From Paraburkholderia ferrariae NBRC 106233 (GTDB lineage: Bacteria; Pseudomonadota; Gammaproteobacteria; Burkholderiales; Burkholderiaceae), in the NCBI RefSeq assembly GCF_000685035.1, contig NZ_BAYB01000014.1:62001-126000 (forward strand): a stretch of 64,000 nt of DNA, read 5' to 3'. Under the pieces are notes generated by a model. It did not search any database and was not told the DNA's origin. It worked only from the letters and a program-made list of their open reading frames with translations. The position numbers were made by a program, and so were the translations under genes. Below are positions 7,775 through 16,373 of this stretch, one piece after another. Position 1 is the stretch's first letter. The number at the start of each line of letters is the position of its first letter.

Positions 7775-8473
7775 TCAGTGCGCGTAGTCGCGCGCACCGA
7801 AGATCGCGGTGCCGACACGCACGAGAGTAGCGCCTTCGAGCACGGCCGCTTCGAGGTCGGCCGACATGCCCATCGACAAGGTGTCCAGCGCGAGCCCGCC
7901 GGCGCGCAGCGTATCGAAGAGTTCGCGCAACTGCCGGTGGGGCGCGCGCTGGGCTTCGAGCGTGGCCTCCGGTTCGGGGATCGACATCAGTCCGCGCAGC
8001 CGCAGATTGGGCAGGGCCGCGATCGCCCGCGCGATCTGTGCGGCTTCCTCGGGCGCGACGCCGCTCTTGGTGTCTTCGCCGCTCACGTTCACCTGCAGGC
8101 AGACATTGAGCGGCGCCATGCCCGCGGGCCGTTGCTCCGAGAGACGCTGTGCGATCTTCAGGCGATCGACCGAATGCACCCAGTCGAAGCGCTCTGCCAC
8201 GGGCCGTGTCTTGTTCGACTGCAGCGGCCCGATGAAATGCCATTCGAGGCTCGCGCGCAGGTCGGCGAGCGCCTCGATCTTCTCGATCGCTTCCTGCACG
8301 TAGTTTTCGCCGAAGGCGCGCTGGCCGGCGGCATGCGCCGCCCGCACGTTTTCTGCGGGAAAGGTTTTCGAGACCGCGAGCAGCGCGACCGAGTCCGGCT
8401 CGCGCCCGGCACTGCGGGCGGCGGCGGCGATACGCTGGCGTACGGCTTCGAGGTTGTGGGCGAGATCGGTCAT
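7775..8473 (-). CDS. yggS: PLP homeostasis protein, YggS/PROSC family
   Basis: Alanine-racemase-like fold type III protein that binds pyridoxal phosphate and buffers its cellular level; no catalytic activity is known for the family. The PLP lysine lies in LLAVSKTFP, and the signatures FGENYVQEA, WHFIGPLQSNK and LSMGMSADLEAA are present. I chose the ATG at 8473 (232 aa, MTDLAHNLEAVRQR). A GTG five codons upstream is possible; neither has a clear ribosome binding site. proC follows downstream. Confidence 0.93.
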   Translation of the reverse strand: MTDLAHNLEAVRQRIAAAARSAGREPDSVALLAVSKTFPAENVRAAHAAGQRAFGENYVQEAIEKIEALADLRASLEWHFIGPLQSNKTRPVAERFDWVHSVDRLKIAQRLSEQRPAGMAPLNVCLQVNVSGEDTKSGVAPEEAAQIARAIAALPNLRLRGLMSIPEPEATLEAQRAPHRQLRELFDTLRAGGLALDTLSMGMSADLEAAVLEGATLVRVGTAIFGARDYAH

Positions 8474-8616
8474 GGGAGCGGCGGACACGGAAAACGAACC
8501 AGAAGGAACGAAGGCAATTATACGGATTGCGCCTCGCGCGAAACATAGGCCGAACGGCCAGCTATTTGCGCGCGGCGCATTTCGCTACGCTGGATTCGTG
8601 TTCGATTCCTGCGCGC

Positions 8617-9846
8617 CTAGTTCGCGGCCAGCATATGTTCCACGAGTTCGATCCAGTGCGTGACCGGCAGCGTCGTGCCGCTTTGCAGGTGCGCGATGCA
8701 GCCGATATTCGCGGAAACGATCAGTTGCGGCTCGAGTGCCTTGAGGCGGTCGAGCTTCTGGTTGCGCAGCGTGTAGGACAGGCGCGGCTGCGTGATCGAA
8801 TAAGTGCCGGCCGAACCGCAGCACAGATGGCTGTCCGCGGGCAGGCGCACGTCGAGGCCCAGCGCGCCCAGCATCTTTTCCACGCCGCCGCGCAGTTGCT
8901 GGCCGTGCTGCAGCGTGCAGGGCGGATGCCACGCCACGGTATGGATGCCGCGCCGGCGCGTGGCGGCCACGAGTTGCTCTTCGAAGGCGGGCAGGATTTC
9001 CGAGAGATCGCGCGTGAGCGCCGCGATGCGTTGCGCCTTTTCCGCATAGGCCGGATCGTTGCGCAGCAGGTGGGCATATTCCTTCACCGTTGCGCCGCAG
9101 CCCGAGGCGTTCATCACGATCGCCTCCACGCCCTGTTCGACGTAGGGCCACCAGGCGTCGATGTTGGCGCGCACGTCGCCGAGCGCTTCGTCCACGTAGC
9201 CCATGTGCAGGCGAATCGCGCCGCAGCAGCCGGCCTCGGGCGCGACTACCGTCTGGACGCCGAGCGCATCGAGCACGCGCGCCGTCGCCACGTTGATGTT
9301 GGGCATCATCGAAGGCTGCACGCAGCCCGCGAGCATCAGCATCTTGCGCGCGTGTTGTGCGGTTGGCCAGGCGAGGGGGCGCTGGCGTACCGGCACCTTG
9401 TCGCGCAGTCGGCGCGGCAGGAGCGGGCGGATCTGCTGGCCAATGCGCATGGCGGGCGAGAACAGCGCGCGCCGCGGCAGGACGCTTGCGAGCAGCCGCC
9501 GCACGATCTTCTGGCGCAGCGGCCGCGACACCGTTTCTTCCGCGTGCTTGCGGCCGATCTCGACAAGCCGCCCGTATTGCACGCCCGAGGGGCAGGTCGT
9601 TTCGCAACTGCGGCAGGTGAGGCAGCGGTCCAGATGCGTGAGCGTGCTCTTCGTTACGGCCGCCCCTTCCACCATCTGTTTGATGAGGTAGATGCGCCCG
9701 CGCGGGCCGTCCAGTTCGTCGCCGAGCAACTGGTAAGTCGGGCAGGTGGCCGTGCAGAAGCCGCAATGCACGCACTTGCGCAGGATCGCGTCGGCTTCGT
9801 CGCCGTCTGCCGTGTTCCGGATGAAGTCCGCGAGGTTCGTCTGCAT
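8617..9846 (-). CDS. glcF: Glycolate oxidase iron-sulfur subunit GlcF
   Basis: Electron-transfer subunit of membrane-associated glycolate oxidase, which converts glycolate to glyoxylate. Two 4Fe-4S motifs lie in the N-terminal third (CVHCGFCTATCP and CLTCRSCETTCP), followed by the two CCG-type domains typical of the family, with AGCCGA and HLCCGSAGTYS. 409 aa. It is the last of the glcD-glcE-glcF genes, 18 bases after glcE, so an operon is likely. Confidence 0.94.
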   Translation of the reverse strand: MQTNLADFIRNTADGDEADAILRKCVHCGFCTATCPTYQLLGDELDGPRGRIYLIKQMVEGAAVTKSTLTHLDRCLTCRSCETTCPSGVQYGRLVEIGRKHAEETVSRPLRQKIVRRLLASVLPRRALFSPAMRIGQQIRPLLPRRLRDKVPVRQRPLAWPTAQHARKMLMLAGCVQPSMMPNINVATARVLDALGVQTVVAPEAGCCGAIRLHMGYVDEALGDVRANIDAWWPYVEQGVEAIVMNASGCGATVKEYAHLLRNDPAYAEKAQRIAALTRDLSEILPAFEEQLVAATRRRGIHTVAWHPPCTLQHGQQLRGGVEKMLGALGLDVRLPADSHLCCGSAGTYSITQPRLSYTLRNQKLDRLKALEPQLIVSANIGCIAHLQSGTTLPVTHWIELVEHMLAAN

Positions 9847-9864
9847 TGCCGCGTGCCGGTGAGA

Positions 9865-10953
9865 TCAGAAGTCGGAATACAAGCGGCCGCGATTGAAGAT
9901 GCGGGCCGGGTCGAACGCGGCCTTCAGGCCGCGGTGGATTTTCATGAGCGGCGCCGGCAGCGGCGTGAACACGCCGGCGCTGCGGTCGTACTCGCGGCCG
10001 GTGCGGAATATCGTTGCGTGGCCGCCGGCTTGTTTTGCCGTAATGCGCACGGTTTGCGCATCGGTTTCGGTGATCCACCAGCGCTGCGCGCCGCCCCATT
10101 CCATGAGCTGGGCGCCGGGCAACTGCAACGGCTCGGCGATCGAGGGCAGCGAGAGGCGCCAGAGCGCTGCGTTGGGCGCGATGGCCGCAAAGAACGGATC
10201 GGTCTGTTCGCGCAGGCCGGCCCAGAAGCGCTCGGCCTCCACCGCGTCCACCACTTCGCCGCCGAGCGAGGCGCGCGCGGACTTCACGGCCGCTTCCGCG
10301 CCCGCGAGGCGCACGGCCAGTGTGCCGTTGCGCCACGCGCTCGCCGTCATGGGCAACGGCCGGCCGCCCCATTCATTGAGCTTGCGCACGGCATCCGTGC
10401 CGTTCATGTCGAATTTGAGCGTCGTTTCGGCCTGGGGCGCGGGAAGCACCTTGACCGAGAGTTCGAGCATGAGCCCGAGCGTACCGAGCGATCCCGCGAG
10501 AAGGCGCGCCACGTCGTAGCCGGCGACGTTTTTCACCACCTGGCCGCCGAAGTGCAGCACTTCGCCGTGTCCGTTCATGATCGCGGCGCCCAGCACGAAG
10601 TCGCGCGCGGCGCCGGCGAATGCCCGGCGCGGCCCGGCAATGCCCGCGGCGATGCAGCCGCCGAGCGTGGCCGGCGGGCCGAAATGCGGCGGTTCGAACG
10701 CCAGCACCTGGTCGTGGGCGGCGAGCGCCGCCTCGATTTCGAGGAGCGGCGTGCCGGCGCGCGCCGTGATCACGAGCTCGGCCGGGTCGTAGGCCACGAT
10801 GCCCCGGTGCGCGCGGGTGTCGAGGATCTCGCCTTCGAGGGCTTGCCCATACCAGTCTTTCGTGCCGCCGCCGCGCAGGCGCAATGGGCGTCCGTCGGCA
10901 CTCGCCGCGCGTATGCGGTCGGACCAGACGGCGACGATATCGTCCTCTTCCAT
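9865..10953 (-). CDS. glcE: Glycolate oxidase FAD-binding subunit GlcE
   Basis: Second flavin-binding subunit of glycolate oxidase. A PCMH-type FAD-binding domain occupies the first half, with LRLRGGGTKDWYG, PPATLGGCIAAGIAGPRR and GGQVVKNVAGYDVARLLAGSLGTLG typical of GlcE. At 362 aa it is shorter than GlcD, as is normal. It ends in IFNRGRLYSDF, a usual C-terminal sequence. Located between glcD and glcF. Confidence 0.93.
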   Translation of the reverse strand: MEEDDIVAVWSDRIRAASADGRPLRLRGGGTKDWYGQALEGEILDTRAHRGIVAYDPAELVITARAGTPLLEIEAALAAHDQVLAFEPPHFGPPATLGGCIAAGIAGPRRAFAGAARDFVLGAAIMNGHGEVLHFGGQVVKNVAGYDVARLLAGSLGTLGLMLELSVKVLPAPQAETTLKFDMNGTDAVRKLNEWGGRPLPMTASAWRNGTLAVRLAGAEAAVKSARASLGGEVVDAVEAERFWAGLREQTDPFFAAIAPNAALWRLSLPSIAEPLQLPGAQLMEWGGAQRWWITETDAQTVRITAKQAGGHATIFRTGREYDRSAGVFTPLPAPLMKIHRGLKAAFDPARIFNRGRLYSDF

Positions 10954-11027
10954 GGCTTGATTGTCGTTGTCGTTCGCTCGATTGTACCGGCCGGCTCCTT
11001 GCTGGCAACCCGGAGCGGACCCGTATC

Positions 11028-11057
11028 GCGCCCCGGGCGGAGGATTCGCCGGGGCGC
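11028..11057. repeat. GC-rich hairpin between glcD and glcE
   Basis: Arms GCGCCCCGG (11028-11036) and CCGGGGCGC (11049-11057) with a 12-base loop sit in the 135-base glcD-glcE gap. No T-run follows on either strand. It may adjust mRNA stability or subunit ratio within the operon. Confidence 0.4.
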
Positions 11058-11088
11058 GCCGATAAAGCCCGGAAGCATCCAGAAGCGA

Positions 11089-12582
11089 TCAGAAGCGCGG
11101 CAGCTCGGGGTGGGGCAGCAGGTTGCCGCGCACGTGCATCTTGCCGTACTCGGCGCAGCGGGCCCGGGTGGGGATGCCCTTGTCGGGGTTGAGGAGGCCG
11201 GAGGGGTCGAACGCGCGTTTCACCGCGTGGAACGCATCGCGCTCCTGCGGCGAGAACTGCACGCACATCGAGTTGATTTTCTCGATGCCCACGCCGTGCT
11301 CGCCCGTCACCGTGCCGCCGAACTCGACGCAGGTTTCGAGAATATCGGCGCCGAAGGCCTCGGCGCGGTGCCATTCGTCGAGATCGTTGCCGTTGAAGAG
11401 AATGAGCGGGTGCATGTTGCCGTCGCCCGCGTGGAACACGTTGATGCAGCGCAGCCGGTAAAGCGCCTCCATCTCGTGAATGCGCGCGAGCAGGGGGCCG
11501 ATGCTGCGGCGCGGCACGGTGCCGTCCATGCAGTAGTAGTCGGGCGAGATGCGGCCCGCGGCCGGAAATGCGTTCTTGCGCCCGGACCAGAAGCGCAGCC
11601 GCTCTTCCTCGGTGCGCGAGATCTGGATGCGCGTCGCACCGTGCTCGCGCAGCACGAGCACCGTGCGCGCGATCTCGTCGGCCACCTCCTCGGGCGTGCC
11701 GTCGGACTCGCACAGCAGGATGGCGGCGGCATCGAGGTCGTAGCCCGCCTTCACGAACTCTTCCACGGCTTGCGTCGCCGGCTTGTCCATCATTTCGAGG
11801 CCGGCCGGAATGATGCCCGCCGCGATGATGCCCGCTACGGCGTCGCCGCCTTTCACCACGTCGTCGAAGCTCGCCATGATGACCTGGGCGGTCTGCGGTC
11901 GCGGGATCAGCTTGACGGTGACTTCGGTCACGATCGCGAACATGCCTTCGCTGCCGATCATCACGGCAAGCAGATCGAGGCCCGGTGTATCGGGCGCGAG
12001 CGAGCCGAACTCGACGACCTCGCCGTCCATTGTCACGGCGCGCACGCGCAGGACGTTATGCACGGTGAGGCCGTACTTGAGGCAATGCACGCCACCCGAA
12101 TTCTCGGACACATTGCCGCCGATCGTGCAGGCGATCTGCGAGGACGGGTCGGGCGCGTAGTAGAGGCCAAAGGGCGCGGCCGCTTCGGATACGGCGAGAT
12201 TGCGCACGCCTGGCTGAACCGTGGCAGTGCGCGCGTAGGGATCGACTTCGAGAATGCGGCGAAAGCGGGCGAGCGACAGCACGATCCCGTGCCGGATCGG
12301 CATGGCGCCGCCGGAGAGGCCCGTGCCCGCGCCGCGCGGCACGATCGGCACGTCGAGGCGGCGGCAGATCTGCACGATGCGCTGGACCTGCGATTCGGTT
12401 TCGGGCAGCGCGACCGCGAGCGGCAGGCGCCGGTAAGCGGCGAGGCCGTCGCACTCGTAGGCGACAGTATCTTCTTCCCGATGCAGCAGGCAGTGCGCAG
12501 GCAGTACCGCCATCAAGGCCTGCACCACTTCGCGCTGGCGCTGCGCAAGCACTTCCGGCGACATCTCGGCCGGTGCGTTCAT
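11089..12582 (-). CDS. glcD: Glycolate oxidase subunit GlcD
   Basis: FAD-linked catalytic subunit of glycolate oxidase (VAO/PCMH family). 497 aa from the ATG at 12582, chosen because GGGAGGACAC directly precedes it; the longer frame to 12690 starts with an Arg/Pro-rich stretch. Visible: VPRGAGTGLSGGAMPI and GGNVSENSGGVHCLKYG in the FAD domain, FWSGRKNAFPAAGR in the substrate cap, and VFHAGDGNMHP plus TGEHGVG in the FAD-oxidase C-terminal domain. First gene of glcDEF. Confidence 0.94.
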   Translation of the reverse strand: MNAPAEMSPEVLAQRQREVVQALMAVLPAHCLLHREEDTVAYECDGLAAYRRLPLAVALPETESQVQRIVQICRRLDVPIVPRGAGTGLSGGAMPIRHGIVLSLARFRRILEVDPYARTATVQPGVRNLAVSEAAAPFGLYYAPDPSSQIACTIGGNVSENSGGVHCLKYGLTVHNVLRVRAVTMDGEVVEFGSLAPDTPGLDLLAVMIGSEGMFAIVTEVTVKLIPRPQTAQVIMASFDDVVKGGDAVAGIIAAGIIPAGLEMMDKPATQAVEEFVKAGYDLDAAAILLCESDGTPEEVADEIARTVLVLREHGATRIQISRTEEERLRFWSGRKNAFPAAGRISPDYYCMDGTVPRRSIGPLLARIHEMEALYRLRCINVFHAGDGNMHPLILFNGNDLDEWHRAEAFGADILETCVEFGGTVTGEHGVGIEKINSMCVQFSPQERDAFHAVKRAFDPSGLLNPDKGIPTRARCAEYGKMHVRGNLLPHPELPRF

Positions 12583-12705
12583 GTGTCCTCCCGCTCGTCT
12601 GCGCTGGTTGGGATACTGCGTCGGTGTGGGCGGGCGGCGCGCTTCAGGCCGCCGGGTTGGCGGCCGGCGCGCGTGCGCCGCGTGTATCACGTCCCGGCAA
12701 TACGC

Positions 12706-14121
12706 TCATGCCGCCCACGAAAAGATCTTGCCCGGATTCATGAGGTTGTGCGGATCGAGGGCGTGCTTGATCGCGCGCATCGTATCGACGGTATCGGCGC
12801 CGTGTTCTTCCACGAGGAAGTCCATCTTGTGCAGCCCCACGCCATGCTCGCCCGTGCAGGTGCCGTCCATGGCCAGCGCGCGTTCGACGATGCGGCGGTT
12901 CAGGCGCTCCGCTTCTTCGATCTCCTCGGGCTTGCCCGCGTCGATCAGCATGGCCACGTGGAAATTGCCGTCGCCCACGTGCCCGACGATCGGGCAGGGC
13001 AAGGGCGACGCCTTGAGATCCGCTTCCGTTTCGACCACGCACTCGGCGAGGCGCGAAATGGGCACGCAGACGTCCGTCGTCACCGCCCGGCAGCCGGGCC
13101 TCAACTGCAGCATGGCGAAATACGCGTTGTGGCGCGCGTTCCACAGGCGGCTACGGTCTTCGGGGCGCGTCGCCCATTCGAAGCCTTCGCCGCCGTTTTG
13201 CGCGGCGAGTTCCTGCACGAGCTGCGCCTGTTCCTGCACACCCGCTTCGGTGCCGTGGAACTCGAAGAAGAGCGTGGGCGCTTCGCGCAGCGTGAGGTTC
13301 GAATGGCGGTTGATCGCGCGCACGGCGAGCGAATCGATGAATTCCACGCGTGCGATCGGCACGCCCATCTGGATCGTCTCGATCACGGTCCGCACGGCTT
13401 CGGCCATCGAATGAAACGTGCAGACGGCGGCCGAGACCGCTTCCGGCTGGGGATAGAGGCGCACGGTGATCTCGGTGATCACGCCGAGCGTTCCCTCGGA
13501 GCCCACGAAGAGCCGCGTGAGGTCATAGCCCGCCGAAGACTTGCGCGCACGCGTGCCGGTCTTGATGACGCGGCCGTCGGCCAGTACCGCGGTGAGGCCG
13601 AGCACGTTCTCGCGCATGGTGCCGTAGCGCACGGCGTTGGTGCCCGAAGCGCGCGTTGCGGACATGCCGCCGATGCTTGCATCCGCACCCGGATCGATCG
13701 GGAAGAAGAGGCCGGTGTCGCGCAGCGCCTCGTTGAGCGCCTTGCGCGAGATGCCGGGCTCGACGGTGGCGGTGAGGTCCTCGGCGTTGATCGAGAGCAC
13801 GCGGTTCATCTGCGAAAGATCGATCGAGACGCCGCCCTGCACGGCCAGCAGGTGGCCTTCGAGCGACGACCCATTGCCATAGGGAATGATGGGTACGCCA
13901 TATTGCGCGCACAGCTTCACGATGGCCTGGACCTCGGCGGCGCTCTGCGCGTAGACGACGGCGTCGGGCAATTGCGGATCGAAGCGCGACTCGTCGCGGC
14001 CATGATGGGCGCGCACGGCTTCGGAGGTGGAGACGCGCTCGCCGAACGCGCGCTCCAGATGGTCGAGGAGTTCCGGGGGAAACGGGCGGCGGGTGACAGT
14101 CGGCGGCGCGGGGTGATTCAC
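12706..14121 (-). CDS. FAD-linked D-2-hydroxyacid oxidase, D-lactate dehydrogenase (cytochrome) type
   Basis: A second VAO-family flavoenzyme, 471 aa, upstream of glcD on the same strand and 123 bases from it. It has PYGNGSSLEGHLLA and GMSATRASGTNAVRYGTMRENVLGL in the FAD domain, WNARHNAYFA in the active-site region, and VGHVGDGNFHVAM plus TGEHGVGLHKM at the C terminus. These resemble DLD-type D-lactate:cytochrome c oxidoreductases more than GlcD. The substrate (D-lactate, D-2-hydroxyglutarate or another 2-hydroxyacid) cannot be fixed from sequence. The neighbourhood suggests joint use of 2-hydroxyacids. Confidence 0.88.
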   Translation of the reverse strand: MNHPAPPTVTRRPFPPELLDHLERAFGERVSTSEAVRAHHGRDESRFDPQLPDAVVYAQSAAEVQAIVKLCAQYGVPIIPYGNGSSLEGHLLAVQGGVSIDLSQMNRVLSINAEDLTATVEPGISRKALNEALRDTGLFFPIDPGADASIGGMSATRASGTNAVRYGTMRENVLGLTAVLADGRVIKTGTRARKSSAGYDLTRLFVGSEGTLGVITEITVRLYPQPEAVSAAVCTFHSMAEAVRTVIETIQMGVPIARVEFIDSLAVRAINRHSNLTLREAPTLFFEFHGTEAGVQEQAQLVQELAAQNGGEGFEWATRPEDRSRLWNARHNAYFAMLQLRPGCRAVTTDVCVPISRLAECVVETEADLKASPLPCPIVGHVGDGNFHVAMLIDAGKPEEIEEAERLNRRIVERALAMDGTCTGEHGVGLHKMDFLVEEHGADTVDTMRAIKHALDPHNLMNPGKIFSWAA

Positions 14122-14276
14122 GCGGGGTCTCCTTCATGTAGGCATGTCGTGCTGTGCGGCCCATTTTACGCTGAAGGATGGCAGCGGGGCGCGCGGCCCC
14201 GGGGAAGCCGCACCTGGGCCGCGCCTGCGCTGCCTGCGTAACTTTTTTGCCCGGTTTTGCTGCGTTGCATCAAACC

Positions 14277-14282
14277 TATAAT
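14277..14282 (+). promoter_or_regulatory. Perfect -10 hexamer upstream of the cobalamin adenosyltransferase
   Basis: TATAAT occurs 52 bases before the ATG at 14334. A plausible weak -35 (TTTTGC, 14255-14260) lies 16 bases upstream. Confidence 0.45.
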
Positions 14283-14333
14283 GAGGCGCACGCGCCGCTG
14301 GTGCGCGACAGACCCGCTTCAGGAGGACACATC

Positions 14334-14906
14334 ATGGGCAATCGGCTGAGCAGAATCGTCACGCGCACGGGCGACGACGGCACGACCGGTCTTGGCGACG
14401 GCAGCCGCGTGCGCAAGGACGGTTTGCGCATTGCGGCCATCGGCGACGTGGACGAGCTGAATTCCCAGATCGGCGTGCTGCTTTGCGAGACTTTGCCCGA
14501 CGACGTGCGCGCGGCGCTCACGGCCATTCAGCACGACCTCTTCGATCTGGGCGGCGAGCTGTGCATGCCGGGGCAGACGGTCATGACCGATGCCCATCTG
14601 GCCCAGCTCGACGACTGGCTGGCCCACTACAACGCAACACTGCCGCCGCTCAAGGAGTTCATCCTGCCGGGCGGCTCGCGCGCGGCCGCGCTCGCGCACG
14701 TGTGCCGTACCGTCTGCCGGCGCGCGGAACGTGCCGTGGTGGCGCTGGGGGCGTCGGTGGCGCCCGGCGAGGCGCTGGCCGAAACGCCGAGGCGCTACGT
14801 GAATCGCCTGTCGGATCTGCTGTTCGTGCTTGCCCGCGTCCTCAACCGGGCGAACGGCGGCGACGACGTGTACTGGCGGCACGAGCGCGGGGCAAAGGCG
14901 CAGTAA
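14334..14906 (+). CDS. Cob(I)alamin adenosyltransferase, PduO type
   Basis: Transfers the adenosyl group of ATP to cob(I)alamin to make adenosylcobalamin. N-terminal TRTGDDGTTGLGDGSRVRKD is the ATP-binding signature of PduO-type enzymes; RRAERAVVAL and YVNRLSDLLFVLARVLN carry the conserved Arg and Asn/Asp residues. 190 aa from the ATG at 14334, preceded by AGGAGG; longer frames upstream lack family similarity. It stands alone, without other cobalamin genes nearby, so it probably serves a B12-dependent enzyme encoded elsewhere. Confidence 0.92.
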   Translation: MGNRLSRIVTRTGDDGTTGLGDGSRVRKDGLRIAAIGDVDELNSQIGVLLCETLPDDVRAALTAIQHDLFDLGGELCMPGQTVMTDAHLAQLDDWLAHYNATLPPLKEFILPGGSRAAALAHVCRTVCRRAERAVVALGASVAPGEALAETPRRYVNRLSDLLFVLARVLNRANGGDDVYWRHERGAKAQ

Positions 14907-15057
14907 AGGAGCCCTGACCGCGCGCCGGTGACGAAGGAAGTGCCCCGAATCCCCCGCACGAGGCCCATGCAAGCACCGGCCCGGCGGCGCCGACGTGGCA
15001 GCCCGCACCAGGGGCCAGAATACCGTCCCACCCGGTGCGACAAAATGCCTGGGCAGG

Positions 15058-15104
15058 TTCTCCGGCTCAAAGATGTATTGTTTGTGCATCTTTAAGCCGG
15101 AGAA
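15058..15104 (+). promoter_or_regulatory. Long imperfect palindrome covering the hmp ribosome binding site
   Basis: Two 18-base arms (15058-15075 and 15087-15104), complementary at 17 of 18 positions, flank an 11-base loop. The hmp Shine-Dalgarno GGAG (15099-15102) lies in the right arm. The structure could be a DNA operator, an mRNA hairpin that hides the ribosome binding site, or both. Confidence 0.75.
15070..15092 (+). promoter_or_regulatory. NsrR-like operator of hmp
   Basis: The central 23 bases, AAGATGTATTG then T then TTGTGCATCTT, resemble the NsrR consensus of two AAGATGCAT-like half-sites with an 11-1-11 layout. NsrR is the nitric oxide-sensing repressor of hmp in many proteobacteria. 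Its close position to the start codon fits repression. Confidence 0.65.
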
Positions 15105-15109
15105 CCCGA

Positions 15110-16312
15110 ATGACTGCGCTGACTCCCCAACAGATGGCCCTCGTCAAGGCCACGGCCCCCGTGTTCGCCGAACATGGCGCCACCATCACGACGCACTTTT
15201 ACAAGCGCATGTTCAATGCGCACCCGGAACTCAAGAACCTCTTCAACCAGACGCATCAGCAAAGCGGCAGCCAGCCCGAAACGCTGGCGCGCGCCGTCTA
15301 TGCCTACGCGGCGAACATCGACAATCTGGGCGTGCTGGGCGATGCGGTCGCGCACATCGCGCACAAGCACGCGAGCCTCAATATCCGTCCCGAGCACTAT
15401 CCGATCGTGGGGCGCCATCTGCTGGGCGCGGTCGTCGATGTGCTGGGCGACGCGGTCGATCAGCCCACGCTCGACGCCTGGACCGTCGCCTACGGGCAGC
15501 TTGCGCAGATCCTGATCGGTGCGGAAGCGAAGCTGTATGACGCTGCGCCGTGGAGCGGCCTGCGGCCCTTCAAGGTGATCCGCAAGCAGGTGGAGAGCGC
15601 CGAAATCACTTCGTTCTATCTTGCACCCGCCGACGGCGCCCCGGCGGGCGGCTTTGAGCCGGGGCAATATGTGAGCGTCACGCGTTTCGTCGAGCGTCTC
15701 GGCGTCGATCAACCGCGTCAGTACAGTCTCTCGGATGCACCACATGGCCGCTGGCTGCGCATCTCGGTCAAGCGCGAAACGGGCCGTGACGAGGTGCAGC
15801 CGGGCCACGTCTCGAACCTGATGCACGATGGCGTCGAAGAAGGGGCGATCGTTCACGTGAGCGCGCCGATGGGCGAGTTCACGCTCGATCGCGGCAAGAC
15901 CACACCGGTCGTGCTGATGAGCGGCGGCGTGGGCATTACGCCGATGGTGTCGATGCTTGCCACGCTGCTGGCGGCGCGCAGCGAACGCGCCGTGACCTTC
16001 GTCCATGCGTGCCGCGACGCGCGCGTGCATGCCTTCCGCGACTGGCTGCGCCGCACCGCTGCCGAGCATCCGAACCTGAAGCACGCGGTGTTCTACGAGC
16101 GCGTGGACGCGAGCGATCGCGCCGGCATCGACTACGACTTCGAAGGCCGTATCGACATCGGCCGCATCGAAGAGGCCGTGTTGCTGCCCGACGCCGATTA
16201 CTACCTCTGCGGTCCGGTTGCATTCATGCGCGAACAGCGCGACGCGTTGCTCGCGCGCGGCGTCGACGAAGCGCGGATTCACACGGAGATCTTCGGCTCC
16301 GGCATGCTGTAA
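15110..16312 (+). CDS. hmp: Flavohaemoglobin, nitric oxide dioxygenase
   Basis: Converts NO and O2 to nitrate using NAD(P)H. Domains in order: globin (about residues 1-137, with FAEHGATITTHFYKRMF and the proximal-His region AHIAHKHASLNI), FAD-binding reductase domain (RQYSLSD), and NAD-binding domain (MSGGVGITPMVSML, YYLCGPVAFM). 400 aa from the ATG at 15110, normal for Hmp. The longer frame from 15035 runs through the palindrome and is rejected. An NsrR-like operator covers the translation start region. Confidence 0.96.
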   Translation: MTALTPQQMALVKATAPVFAEHGATITTHFYKRMFNAHPELKNLFNQTHQQSGSQPETLARAVYAYAANIDNLGVLGDAVAHIAHKHASLNIRPEHYPIVGRHLLGAVVDVLGDAVDQPTLDAWTVAYGQLAQILIGAEAKLYDAAPWSGLRPFKVIRKQVESAEITSFYLAPADGAPAGGFEPGQYVSVTRFVERLGVDQPRQYSLSDAPHGRWLRISVKRETGRDEVQPGHVSNLMHDGVEEGAIVHVSAPMGEFTLDRGKTTPVVLMSGGVGITPMVSMLATLLAARSERAVTFVHACRDARVHAFRDWLRRTAAEHPNLKHAVFYERVDASDRAGIDYDFEGRIDIGRIEEAVLLPDADYYLCGPVAFMREQRDALLARGVDEARIHTEIFGSGML

Positions 16313-16373
16313 CTCACGCGGGACCAACGCGTACGTGCCTCGCCGCGCGTGCCGCTTCGGCGCAGACGAGTCC

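Noticed and set aside
8527..14241. Open plus-strand frame of 1904 codons
   Set aside because: It is antisense to yggS, glcF, glcE, glcD and the DLD-type oxidase, is His/Arg/Ala-rich and shows no domain. Long antisense frames are expected at this GC content.
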